Assembly (NCBI GenBank): GCA_002371295.1
Contig: DFGZ01000207.1
Span: forward strand, 1 to 7,981
Length of the DNA: 7,981 nt
DNA from: Oribacterium sp. UBA3737
GTDB lineage: Bacteria; Bacillota_A; Clostridia; Lachnospirales; Lachnospiraceae
Reading direction: 5' to 3'
Part shown: positions 1-5,350 of the stretch, in pieces
Layout: each line of letters opens with the position of its first letter
How positions within the stretch are numbered: position 1 is the stretch's first letter
The notes under the pieces: generated by a model
What the model saw: only the letters and a program-made list of their open reading frames with translations
Databases searched by the model: none
Told to the model about the DNA's origin: nothing
Made by a program: the position numbers and the translations under genes

Positions 1-257
1 TATGACATAAGAAGGCACGCACTGTCCGTAACAGTTCGATATCGGATTCCTACACTTATGTCAAGGTATAAGATGATGTGAGTGTCAAAAGTCGATATCG
101 GACCGCTTCGCGCTATGCGCTCTCGCGTTCCTCCCACATTCCGCACTCTCAGGCCGATAAATCGTCCTTTCGTGCTCCATGTGGGGCGTGTCATGAAGTC
201 TATCCTCCACTTTTGTGCAAGCACAAGTGGAGGAAGACTTATGACACTTATATCATA
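1..257 (+). repeat. Structured palindromic intergenic repeat, copy 1 (possible MITE-like element)
   Basis: This is a gene-free stretch. The conserved core at about 165-257 matches the reverse complement of 7883-7981 almost base for base, apart from the middle of a long stem. Two adjacent hairpins are visible. Hairpin I spans 133-185, with CCCACAT pairing ATGTGGG, GCAC pairing GTGC and an inner CGAT/ATCG. Hairpin II spans 188-247, with GTGTCAT pairing ATGACAC, AAGTC pairing GACTT, CCTCCACTT pairing AAGTGGAGG and GTGC pairing GCAC around a 2-nt tip. The outer ends TATGACATAAG (1-11) and CTTATATCATA (247-257) are inverted repeats matching at 10 of 11 positions, which suggests an element of about 257 bp. 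That left boundary is inferred, because it lies at the window edge and bases 1-130 are not seen in copy 2. A weak open frame from 78 to 263 crosses the element and is probably not a gene. Confidence 0.7.
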
Positions 258-281
258 AGATGATTTTTCACCCCAGCATAA

Positions 282-295
282 GCCGGATGTCCGGC
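282..295 (+). promoter_or_regulatory. Small GC hairpin just upstream of the ABC-F ribosome binding site
   Basis: GCCGG and CCGGC can pair around an ATGT tetraloop. The hairpin ends 5 nt before the GGAG (301-304) used by the ABC-F gene, so it would sit in the 5' leader and could influence ribosome access. No T-run follows it, so it is not a terminator. A regulatory role is inference only. Confidence 0.3.
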
Positions 296-314
296 GGAAC
301 GGAGTATATTTTTT

Positions 315-1871
315 ATGAGTATTTTAAATGTCGAGCATCTTACACACGGCTTCGGCGACCGCGCCATCTTTGACGACGTATCCTTCCGTCTTTTGAAAGG
401 AGAGCATATAGGTCTCATCGGTGCAAACGGTGAGGGAAAGTCCACCTTCATGAGCATCATCACAGGGAAGCTTCAGCCTGATGAAGGAAAGATCGAGTGG
501 TCAAAGCACGTGAAGGTGGGCTATCTTGACCAGCATGCGGTACTCAAAGCGGGCATGACCATCGGAAGTGTCCTTGCAAGTGCATTTGACGAACTTTACA
601 AGATGGACGAGCGCTGCAATGAGCTTTACGGTCTCATGGCCACAGCTTCCGAAGAGGAGATGAACGCCTACATGGACGAGGCCGGAACCCTTCAGGAGCT
701 CCTCAGCGCCCATGACTTTTACCTTATAGATGCAAAGGTCAGCGAAGTTGCCCGGGCACTGGGACTTCTGGAGCTTGGCCTTGACCGGGATGTAACGGAG
801 CTTTCCGGCGGTCAGAGAACCAAGGTACTTCTTGCGAAGCTTCTCCTTGAGAAGCCTGAGATACTGCTTCTTGACGAGCCCACCAACTACCTCGACGAAG
901 AGCATATAGCATGGCTCAAAAAGTATCTCCAGGACTATGAAAATGCTTTTATCCTGATATCACATGACATCCCGTTCCTGAACAGCGTCATAAACATCAT
1001 CTATCACATGAACAACCGTCAGCTCAACCGCTACGTAGGTGATTACAATCACTTCGAAGAGGTCTTTGCAGCACAGAAGGCGCAGCAGGATGCTGCATAC
1101 AAACGTCAGCAGCAGGAGATCGCGGAGCTTGAAGATTTTGTTGCCAGGAACAAGGCCAGAGTTTCTACAAGAAACATGGCCATGTCACGTCAGAAGAAGC
1201 TTGATAAGATGGAGCGAATCGACAAGGTACATGAGAAGCCGAAGCCAAGCTTCACCTTCCTCTACTCAAAGACTCCCGGCAAGTATCTCATATCTGCCAA
1301 GGATCTGGTAATAGGCTATGACGAGCCACTTTCAAGTCCTCTGAACCTGGAATTTGAGCGCGGATCCCGCATAGTCATGACCGGCGCCAACGGTATCGGT
1401 AAGACGACTCTGCTTAAGAGCCTTCTCGGTCTTATCGATCCTATCTCCGGAAAAGTCGAGCTTGGTGACAATCTTGATATAGGCTACTTTGAGCAGGAGA
1501 TAAAGGGTGATAATGACAACACCAGTCTTCAGGAAATCTGGAACGAGTTCCCGGGACTTAACCAGTCTGAGGTTCGTGCGGCCCTGGCAAAATGCGGACT
1601 TACCAGCCATCATATAGAAAGTAAGATCCGGGTTCTTTCAGGAGGAGAGCAGGCAAAGGTACGTCTCTGCAAGCTCCTGAACCGTCCCTCTAACATTCTG
1701 GTTCTGGACGAGCCCACAAACCATCTGGACCCGGATGCAAAGGAGGAGCTGAAGCGAGCTCTTCTTGAATACAAGGGCAGCATCCTCATGGTCTGCCACG
1801 AACCTGAATTCTACAGAGATATCGCAACCGACATCTGGGACTGCACCAGGTGGACAACGAAGGTAGTTTAA
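315..1871 (+). CDS. ABC-F family ATPase (YkpA/YbiT-like)
   Basis: A 518-residue soluble protein with two ABC ATPase domains and no membrane segments, as expected for the ABC-F family. These proteins bind the ribosome near the E site and modulate translation or rescue stalled ribosomes. Domain 1 has Walker A GANGEGKST (36-44), signature LSGGQ (163-167), Walker B LLLDEP (184-189, catalytic Glu188) and switch ISHD (215-218). Domain 2 has GANGIGKTT (357-365), LSGGEQ (441-446), LVLDEP (462-467, Glu466) and a divergent switch VCHE (493-496). The charged, Gln/Lys-rich linker at about 250-305 is the helical P-site tRNA interaction motif typical of the family. Length and linker resemble the housekeeping YkpA/YbiT group more than Vga, Lsa or Msr resistance factors, though sequence alone cannot exclude a resistance role. 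The ATG at 315 follows GGAG at 301-304. The gene appears monocistronic and ends at a terminator shared with the facing tRNA-Ser. Confidence 0.93.
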   Translation: MSILNVEHLTHGFGDRAIFDDVSFRLLKGEHIGLIGANGEGKSTFMSIITGKLQPDEGKIEWSKHVKVGYLDQHAVLKAGMTIGSVLASAFDELYKMDERCNELYGLMATASEEEMNAYMDEAGTLQELLSAHDFYLIDAKVSEVARALGLLELGLDRDVTELSGGQRTKVLLAKLLLEKPEILLLDEPTNYLDEEHIAWLKKYLQDYENAFILISHDIPFLNSVINIIYHMNNRQLNRYVGDYNHFEEVFAAQKAQQDAAYKRQQQEIAELEDFVARNKARVSTRNMAMSRQKKLDKMERIDKVHEKPKPSFTFLYSKTPGKYLISAKDLVIGYDEPLSSPLNLEFERGSRIVMTGANGIGKTTLLKSLLGLIDPISGKVELGDNLDIGYFEQEIKGDNDNTSLQEIWNEFPGLNQSEVRAALAKCGLTSHHIESKIRVLSGGEQAKVRLCKLLNRPSNILVLDEPTNHLDPDAKEELKRALLEYKGSILMVCHEPEFYRDIATDIWDCTRWTTKVV

Positions 1872-1894
1872 AAAACAGTAATGACAGGATTTAT

Positions 1895-1949
1895 GAAAAA
1901 AAGCCCGAAACCACGGAATCCGGATTCCAACGGTTTCGAGCCTTTTTAT
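1895..1949. terminator. Bidirectional intrinsic terminator between the ABC-F gene and tRNA-Ser
   Basis: GCCCGAAACC (1903-1912) pairs with GGTTTCGAGC (1932-1941), enclosing a second perfect palindrome, GGAATCCGGATTCC. On the plus strand the stem has one C/A mismatch and is followed by CCTTTTT, so it can end the ABC-F transcript. On the minus strand that mismatch becomes a G-U pair and the stem is followed by seven T, so it can end the tRNA-Ser transcript. Confidence 0.8.
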
Positions 1950-1953
1950 ATAG

Positions 1954-2039
1954 CGGAGATGCAGGGATTTGAACCCTGGCGCCGTTTCCGACCTAGCGCA
2001 TTTCGAGTGCGCCCCCTTCGGCCTCTTGGGTACATCTCC
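1954..2039 (-). tRNA. tRNA-Ser (anticodon CGA)
   Basis: Read on the minus strand this 86-nt sequence folds as a class II tRNA. The acceptor stem is GGAGATG/CATCTCC and the D stem CCC/GGG. The anticodon stem is GCGCA/TGCGC with loop CTCGAAA, giving anticodon CGA for UCG codons. The long variable arm has a GTCG-GAAA-CGGC stem, the serine hallmark, and the T stem is CAGGG/CCCTG with loop TTCAAAT. The discriminator is G, as in serine tRNAs. CCA is not encoded and must be added by nucleotidyltransferase. It has its own promoter and terminator and lies antisense to the flanking genes. Confidence 0.96.
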
Positions 2040-2056
2040 AAAAATCGTACCTTAAA

Positions 2057-2085
2057 AATATAATACACTGCCACAGCAAAGTCAA
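2057..2085 (-). promoter_or_regulatory. Sigma-A-type promoter for tRNA-Ser
   Basis: On the minus strand, TTGACT (2085-2080) and TATATT (2062-2057) are separated by exactly 17 bp, close to the housekeeping consensus. Transcription would start near 2050, about 11 nt before the mature tRNA 5' end at 2039. Confidence 0.8.
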
Positions 2086-2145
2086 ATGGCTAATCTTACT
2101 TTTATATAAATACATTCATAGCTTTCTTCAAAATATCTCCGTATG

Positions 2146-2154
2146 TGCTATAAT
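2146..2154 (+). promoter_or_regulatory. Extended -10 promoter for apbE
   Basis: TGCTATAAT is a perfect extended -10 element (TGN followed by TATAAT). The -35 region (about 2126-2131, CTTCAA) is poor, as is common for extended -10 promoters. Transcription would begin near 2161, giving a 5' leader of about 120 nt. Confidence 0.7.
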
Positions 2155-2160
2155 GGCTGA

Positions 2161-2280
2161 GTTTTATGATGCAAAGGCACGATGCACACGAATGTGTGTG
2201 CTTAGCATCATGAATGGATGGCAGGCTTTATGGCCCGCTCGACCACCACTTTAGATATCCAACAATAAGAGAGGTCAGCA
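2161..2280 (+). promoter_or_regulatory. Structured 5' leader of apbE
   Basis: The predicted leader opens with a nested hairpin. ATGATGC (2166-2172) pairs with GCATCAT (2205-2211), and inside it GCACAC pairs with a GTGTGTGC arm. No T-run follows, so it is not a simple attenuator. Further down, GACC (2241-2244) can pair with GGTC (2273-2276), which overlaps the ribosome binding site GAGG (2271-2274). A short frame (about 2153-2254, ending in TAG) crosses the leader but has no clear ribosome binding site and starts inside the -10 box. I do not recognise a known riboswitch; in particular it does not look like the FMN element. Confidence 0.4.
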
Positions 2281-3462
2281 TTGAAAAAGATTTTATTTAA
2301 AAAAGGATTTAAATCAGCTGCCGCAATTATGACTGCGGCGATGATAGCCATAACATCAACAGGCTGCGGACAGAGCGGACAGCAGCAAACCCAGTCGGGA
2401 AGCGCCTCTGCGGAATCATCAGCAAGCAAGCAGGCTTCCGTAAAGAAAGAGCGTTACAACGCCCAGTTCCTCGATGTTTTTGATACTGTCTCCATGGAGA
2501 TAGGCTATGAAGCCTCAGAAGAGGATTTCAAGTCCAGATACAAGGATTCCCATGACCTGCTTCTGAAAGAGCATCAGCTTTTTGATATTTACAACGACTA
2601 CGAAGGAATCAATAACATTAAGACCATCAACGACAATGCCGGAAAGGAGCCTGTCAAGGTAGATGCGAAGCTCATCGAGCTCCTCAAGTGGGGAAAGGAA
2701 ATCTATACCCTGACTAACGGAAAGCTCAACATCGCCTACGGTGCAGTTCTTCGTCTCTGGCACGATAAGCGGGAGATAGGCATGGCCGACCCGGAAAAGG
2801 GTGAGCTTCCTGATGAAGAGGCTCTCAGAGAGGCTGCAAAGCACACAAACATCGATGATGTAATAATCGATGAAGAAGCAGGAACCGTATTCCTGAAGGA
2901 TTCTGAAATGAGCCTTGATGTGGGCGGAATAGCAAAGGGCTATGCCACAGAGGATGCGGCAAAGCTCATAGAGGGCGCCGGTTCAGACAGCTTCATGCTG
3001 AATCTGGGCGGAAACCTCCGGGCCATAGGACTAAAGGACAACAAAGAGAAGTGGGTATGCCCTGTGGAAAATCCCACCTACCGTGATAACCAGACCGGGG
3101 ATCAGTATGCCATAGTTACTTATCTTGATAATGCTTCCCTCGTTACATCAGGTGACTACGAGCGTTACTATGTGGTAGACGGCGAGCGTTATCATCACAT
3201 CGTAGACCCTGACACCATGTACCCTGCAAGGTATCACCGCAGTGTCACCATCCTGACTCATGATTCAGCTCTTGCGGATGCGCTTTCAACCGCACTTTTC
3301 TGTATGAGCGTTGAAGACGGAAAGGCTCTTATCAAGTCAATTTCCGAAGGAACCAGTTCCCTCGGAAACAGTGAGAGAGTGGGACGCATCGATGCCATGT
3401 GGATCGAATCCGACGGAACCCAGGAATTCACTGAAGGATTCTCTGATATAACTAAAAAATAA
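2281..3462 (+). CDS. apbE: FAD:protein FMN transferase, ApbE-type lipoprotein
   Basis: A 393-residue ApbE-family protein. The family uses FAD and Mg2+ to attach FMN covalently to Thr/Ser residues of extracytoplasmic flavoproteins such as RNF/NQR subunits and FMN-binding domains. The N-terminus has a Lys-rich start, a hydrophobic stretch (about 12-26) and a lipobox-like STGC, so Cys29 is probably lipidated and the enzyme anchored outside the membrane. A Gln/Ser/Ala-rich linker follows. Conserved motifs are DVGGIAKGY (213-221), NLGGN (241-245), HHIVDPDT (305-312; most relatives have Gly after the Thr, here Met) and ADALSTA (332-338) with the metal-binding Asp333. The start codon is TTG, chosen because GAGG lies 6 nt upstream and it supplies the positive n-region; the next ATG (2329) would lose the signal peptide. 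No flavoprotein target is encoded in the window. It is transcribed alone, from an extended -10 promoter to a terminator at 3469. Confidence 0.92.
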   Translation: MKKILFKKGFKSAAAIMTAAMIAITSTGCGQSGQQQTQSGSASAESSASKQASVKKERYNAQFLDVFDTVSMEIGYEASEEDFKSRYKDSHDLLLKEHQLFDIYNDYEGINNIKTINDNAGKEPVKVDAKLIELLKWGKEIYTLTNGKLNIAYGAVLRLWHDKREIGMADPEKGELPDEEALREAAKHTNIDDVIIDEEAGTVFLKDSEMSLDVGGIAKGYATEDAAKLIEGAGSDSFMLNLGGNLRAIGLKDNKEKWVCPVENPTYRDNQTGDQYAIVTYLDNASLVTSGDYERYYVVDGERYHHIVDPDTMYPARYHRSVTILTHDSALADALSTALFCMSVEDGKALIKSISEGTSSLGNSERVGRIDAMWIESDGTQEFTEGFSDITKK

Positions 3463-3468
3463 GAACCG

Positions 3469-3496
3469 GCCCGCAGATTTTCTCTCTGCGGGCTTT
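3469..3496 (+). terminator. Intrinsic terminator after apbE
   Basis: GCCCGCAGA (3469-3477) pairs perfectly with TCTGCGGGC (3485-3493) around a 7-nt loop. The following T-run is short (TTTAAT), but the GC-rich stem and its position 7 nt after the stop codon support termination. Confidence 0.75.
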
Positions 3497-3519
3497 AATC
3501 ATAAAATTTCATTTTATTG

Positions 3520-3548
3520 TTGACATAACCTATGCCTTAGTGTAGTAT
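3520..3548 (+). promoter_or_regulatory. Strong promoter for the tRNA-Gln pair
   Basis: TTGACA (3520-3525, perfect consensus) and TAGTAT (3543-3548) are spaced by 17 bp. A start near 3555 would place a small hairpin, GTCGCT-TGA-AGCGAC (3555-3569), at the very 5' end of the precursor, 9 nt before the first tRNA. It may help processing or stability. Confidence 0.85.
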
Positions 3549-3578
3549 ATACAAGTCGCTTGAAGCGACACAAATTAT

Positions 3579-3650
3579 AGCGCTGTCGCCAAGTGGTAAG
3601 GCAACGGATTCTGATTCCGTCATTCCCAGGTTCGAATCCTGGTAGCGCTG
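3579..3650 (+). tRNA. tRNA-Gln (anticodon CUG), first copy
   Basis: The sequence folds as a 72-nt cloverleaf. The acceptor is AGCGCTG/TAGCGCT (with one G-U pair) and the D stem GCC/GGC. The anticodon stem is ACGGA/TCCGT with loop TTCTGAT, giving anticodon CTG for CAG codons, and the T arm is CCAGG-TTCGAAT-CCTGG. The discriminator is G and CCA is not encoded. It is the first of two identical copies transcribed from the promoter at 3520. Confidence 0.96.
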
Positions 3651-3686
3651 CTAACCATCCATGATGGTGCAGATAAAATTTCATAT

Positions 3687-3758
3687 AGCGCTGTCGCCAA
3701 GTGGTAAGGCAACGGATTCTGATTCCGTCATTCCCAGGTTCGAATCCTGGTAGCGCTG
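3687..3758 (+). tRNA. tRNA-Gln (anticodon CUG), second identical copy
   Basis: This is base-for-base the same as the copy at 3579-3650, repeated at a 108-bp interval. The 36-bp spacer contains a small hairpin, ACCATC-CAT-GATGGT (3654-3668), possibly a processing signal. The two tRNAs share one promoter and one terminator, so they form a small tRNA operon. Identity extends only a few bases beyond the mature ends. Confidence 0.96.
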
Positions 3759-3764
3759 CTCTTT

Positions 3765-3797
3765 AAAGACTGTTGCATGTGCGACAGTCTTTTTATT
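3765..3797 (+). terminator. Intrinsic terminator of the tRNA-Gln operon
   Basis: AAAGACTGTTGC pairs with GCGACAGTCTTT (12 bp with one G-U) around an ATGT loop and runs into TTTTTATTTT. It begins 7 nt after the second tRNA. Confidence 0.88.
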
Positions 3798-3814
3798 TTA
3801 CTCCCTTTATTCTT

Positions 3815-3870
3815 AAAAAAAGGACAGCATCTCTTATCCCAAATCATAAGGGCTCTGCCCTTTTTGTTTT
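3815..3870 (+). terminator. Second, bidirectional-looking hairpin terminator downstream of tRNA-Gln
   Basis: Two competing folds are visible. The short one is AAGGGC (3848-3853), loop TCT, GCCCTT (3857-3862), followed by TTTGTTTT, a standard terminator. The long one pairs AAAAAGG and CAG (3817-3827) with CTG and CCTTTTT (3855-3865), with an inner CTTAT/ATAAG stem. Read on the minus strand, the seven A at 3815-3821 become a T-run. It may back up the tRNA terminator or insulate the downstream operon. Confidence 0.6.
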
Positions 3871-3978
3871 GCCTTCTTTATTTTTCACTGATTTCTTTAT
3901 TTTTTATTTCCTCTTACCTCCATTCCATTAACTTTTTTTGAATAATGTCCAAACCCTGTTGCATTTCGGCCGGAGAGC

Positions 3979-4025
3979 AGTACAGTTAATACAGCTAGTA
4001 CAAGTAATACAGATGGTACGAGTGA
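3979..4025 (+). repeat. Degenerate 18-bp (2 x 9-bp) tandem repeat upstream of gntR
   Basis: AGTACAGTTAATACAGCT (3979-3996) and AGTACAAGTAATACAGAT (3997-4014) match at 15 of 18 positions, and a weaker third unit begins GGTACGAG. TAC recurs every 9 bp at 3981, 3990, 3999, 4008 and 4017, and the palindrome GTAC recurs every 18 bp at 3980, 3998 and 4016. It lies about 95-140 bp before gntR. It may be a set of phased binding sites or the remnant of a Ser/Thr/Asn-rich coding repeat; sequence alone does not decide. Confidence 0.6.
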
Positions 4026-4080
4026 CTTAAACCCTATACCGCACATTTCTGCAAGCGTAAGCGAAGGCAAAGGCGCGGAC

Positions 4081-4097
4081 GACTTATGACACTTATA
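4081..4097 (+). repeat. Solo tail of the structured repeat, copy 3 (fragment)
   Basis: GACTTATGACACTTATA is identical to 236-252 of copy 1, and all but the first base matches copy 2 (reverse complement of 7888-7903). The hairpin that precedes this tail in the other copies is absent, so this is either a decayed copy or a short shared motif. It ends 11 nt before the gntR ribosome binding site. Confidence 0.6.
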
Positions 4098-4119
4098 CCA
4101 ACAGATTCGGAGGTGAAAT

Positions 4120-4479
4120 ATGTTCCTTGTCAACCTTCAGAGCAAGGAGCCCATATTTGAGCAGATCCAGACTCAGATACTGAGCTTCATAGAAGCCGGA
4201 GTGCTCAAGCCCGGCGACAAGCTCCCTTCTGTGAGACAGCTGGCGACGGAGAACGGCATTAACCCGAACACCGTTGCCAAGGCCTACGCCCAGCTGGAGC
4301 AGAAGGGATACGTTTACAATCTGCCAAAGAAAGGGGTTTATGTAGCGGAAATCAGTATGGAAAATTCAAGAATGCTTCAGATCACATCACTTCTTAAGCC
4401 ACTCAGGGACAGCGGCATCACAAAGGACGAGGTCCTTCAGGCTTTAGACAGGGTATATGGGGAGGATAATGATGCTTAA
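4120..4479 (+). CDS. GntR-family transcriptional regulator, YtrA subfamily
   Basis: A 119-residue regulator with an N-terminal winged helix-turn-helix and only a short C-terminal helical tail, the size and shape of the YtrA subfamily. These proteins lack a large effector domain and usually repress a linked ABC transporter operon. LPSVRQLA (35-42) and INPNTVAKAYAQLE (47-60) are the typical GntR recognition region, followed by the wing GYVYNLPKKGVYV. The tail (about 78-119) should drive dimerisation. The start is fixed by GGAGGTG (4109-4115), 4 nt before the ATG. The gene overlaps the ATPase start by 8 bp, so it heads the operon. It probably autoregulates by binding upstream, where the phased TAC repeat is a candidate operator. 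In Bacillus subtilis the related ytr operon responds to cell-wall-active antibiotics; this one's signal is unknown. Confidence 0.92.
   Translation: MFLVNLQSKEPIFEQIQTQILSFIEAGVLKPGDKLPSVRQLATENGINPNTVAKAYAQLEQKGYVYNLPKKGVYVAEISMENSRMLQITSLLKPLRDSGITKDEVLQALDRVYGEDNDA
4459..4465 (+). promoter_or_regulatory. Ribosome binding site deciding the ABC ATPase start
   Basis: GGGGAGG lies inside the end of gntR. It is 3 nt from ATG 4469 and 6 nt from ATG 4472. It overlaps the first possible ATG at 4457, ruling that start out. ATG 4472 has the better spacing. Confidence 0.75.
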
Positions 4480-5350
4480 GATAGAACATTTGTCAAAAAA
4501 CTTCGGTCAGAAAGAAGTTCTCAAAGACCTGAGTCTTACAGTCAGCAACAAATCCATAGTCGGCCTTGTAGGCATTAACGGCGCCGGAAAATCCACACTG
4601 CTGCGTTCCATAGCCGGAGTATACGAACCGGAGAAAGGAAGCATTACCCTGGACGGAAGAAGTACCTATTACGATAAAGCCACCAGAAAGAAGATAGCAT
4701 TTGTAAGCGACGAGGCCTACTTCCCGCTGGGATCCACCATAGAGAGTCTCAAGCTCTTCTACGAATGCATGTATGATTTTGATCCGGAAGCATACATGAA
4801 ATATCTCAAAATGTTCGAGCTGGATCCGAAGGCTTCCATATCCACCTTTTCAAAGGGAATGAAAAGACGTGTATCACTTTTGTTGGCCCTTTCCATACAT
4901 CCGGGGCTAATGCTTCTGGACGAGGCTTATGACGGACTTGAACCCATCGCCCGCCTTCATTTCAAAAACGCTCTCACGGACCTTCTGGAAGACGAAGACA
5001 TTTCCGTCATCATCTCATCCCACAGTCTGAAGGAGCTGGAAGATATATGCGACAGCTTCGCCATACTTGAAGACGGAAGGATCATGAGCGGAGGAGACCT
5101 TTCAGAGTCCAAGGAAAACATTAAAAAATACCAGCTGGCATTTAAGGAGGAGCTCGGAAGAGAAGACTTCCATGACCTCGACATCCTTCAGTTCGAAAAG
5201 GAGGGTCAGGTATACAAGCTGGTCATCCGAGGAGATTCGGAACAGGTGGAAGAAAAGCTCAGAGCCATGAACCCCATACTTCTGAATATCCTTCCGGTAA
5301 ATTTCGAGGAGCTTTTCATATATGAGCTTGAAAGAGAGGCACGATCATGA
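4472..5350 (+). CDS. ABC transporter ATP-binding protein (YtrB-like)
   Basis: A 292-residue cytoplasmic ATPase that would power the adjacent permease. Walker A is GINGAGKST (34-42). The Q-loop position reads VSDEAYF, lacking the usual Gln, which is common in this subgroup. The signature is the divergent FSKGM (126-130) instead of LSGGQ. Walker B is MLLDEAYDGLEP (147-158, catalytic Glu151), and the switch His is H184 in SSHSLKE. About 80 residues after the core form a C-terminal accessory region. An upstream in-frame ATG (4457) is rejected because it precedes the ribosome binding site; ATG 4469 is the only real alternative start. The gene overlaps gntR by 8 bp and its stop overlaps the permease start in ATGA, so the three genes are translationally coupled. 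The substrate is not evident. Confidence 0.93.
   Translation: MLKIEHLSKNFGQKEVLKDLSLTVSNKSIVGLVGINGAGKSTLLRSIAGVYEPEKGSITLDGRSTYYDKATRKKIAFVSDEAYFPLGSTIESLKLFYECMYDFDPEAYMKYLKMFELDPKASISTFSKGMKRRVSLLLALSIHPGLMLLDEAYDGLEPIARLHFKNALTDLLEDEDISVIISSHSLKELEDICDSFAILEDGRIMSGGDLSESKENIKKYQLAFKEELGREDFHDLDILQFEKEGQVYKLVIRGDSEQVEEKLRAMNPILLNILPVNFEELFIYELEREARS

Larger units (their letters stand above)
3871..4119. other. Intergenic region upstream of the GntR-ABC operon
   Basis: No convincing gene is present. The left part (3871-3945) is T-rich. The middle carries the 9/18-bp repeat. A plus-strand frame without a start codon runs from 3945 to a TGA at 4089 and reads as Ser/Thr/Asn-rich, ending in ADDL. 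The right end (4081-4097) is a 17-nt exact match to the tail of the structured repeat at 236-252. The operon promoter must lie here, but I see no good -35/-10 pair. Confidence 0.5.

Noticed and set aside
38..100. CGATATCGG occurring twice (38-46 and 92-100)
   Set aside because: A short, self-complementary 9-mer with unrelated flanks; a similar string in the mscL terminator is explained by its stem.
78..263. 61-codon open frame across the first repeat copy
   Set aside because: No ribosome binding site, and it runs through two palindromic hairpins. The matching part of copy 2 is frameshifted by a 1-base longer stem arm, so coding is not conserved.
315..1871. ABC-F gene as an antibiotic resistance determinant
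   Set aside because: Length, linker and sequence flavour fit the housekeeping YkpA/YbiT group, and there is no resistance-gene context.
1881..2063. 60-codon plus-strand frame after the ABC-F gene
   Set aside because: It overlaps the bidirectional terminator and lies antisense to the complete tRNA-Ser; its translation is the reverse complement of a tRNA.
2161..2280. FMN or other known riboswitch before apbE
   Set aside because: The conserved sequence boxes of the FMN element are absent and I could match no other known class.
3579..3758. Tandem tRNA genes as a phage or island attachment site
   Set aside because: No integrase gene is nearby, and the repeated block is a complete tRNA, not a 3'-end fragment.
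3897..4133. 78-codon minus-strand frame upstream of gntR
   Set aside because: The Leu/Val run comes from the 9-bp repeat, there is no recognisable domain, and the frame overlaps the gntR ribosome binding site and start.
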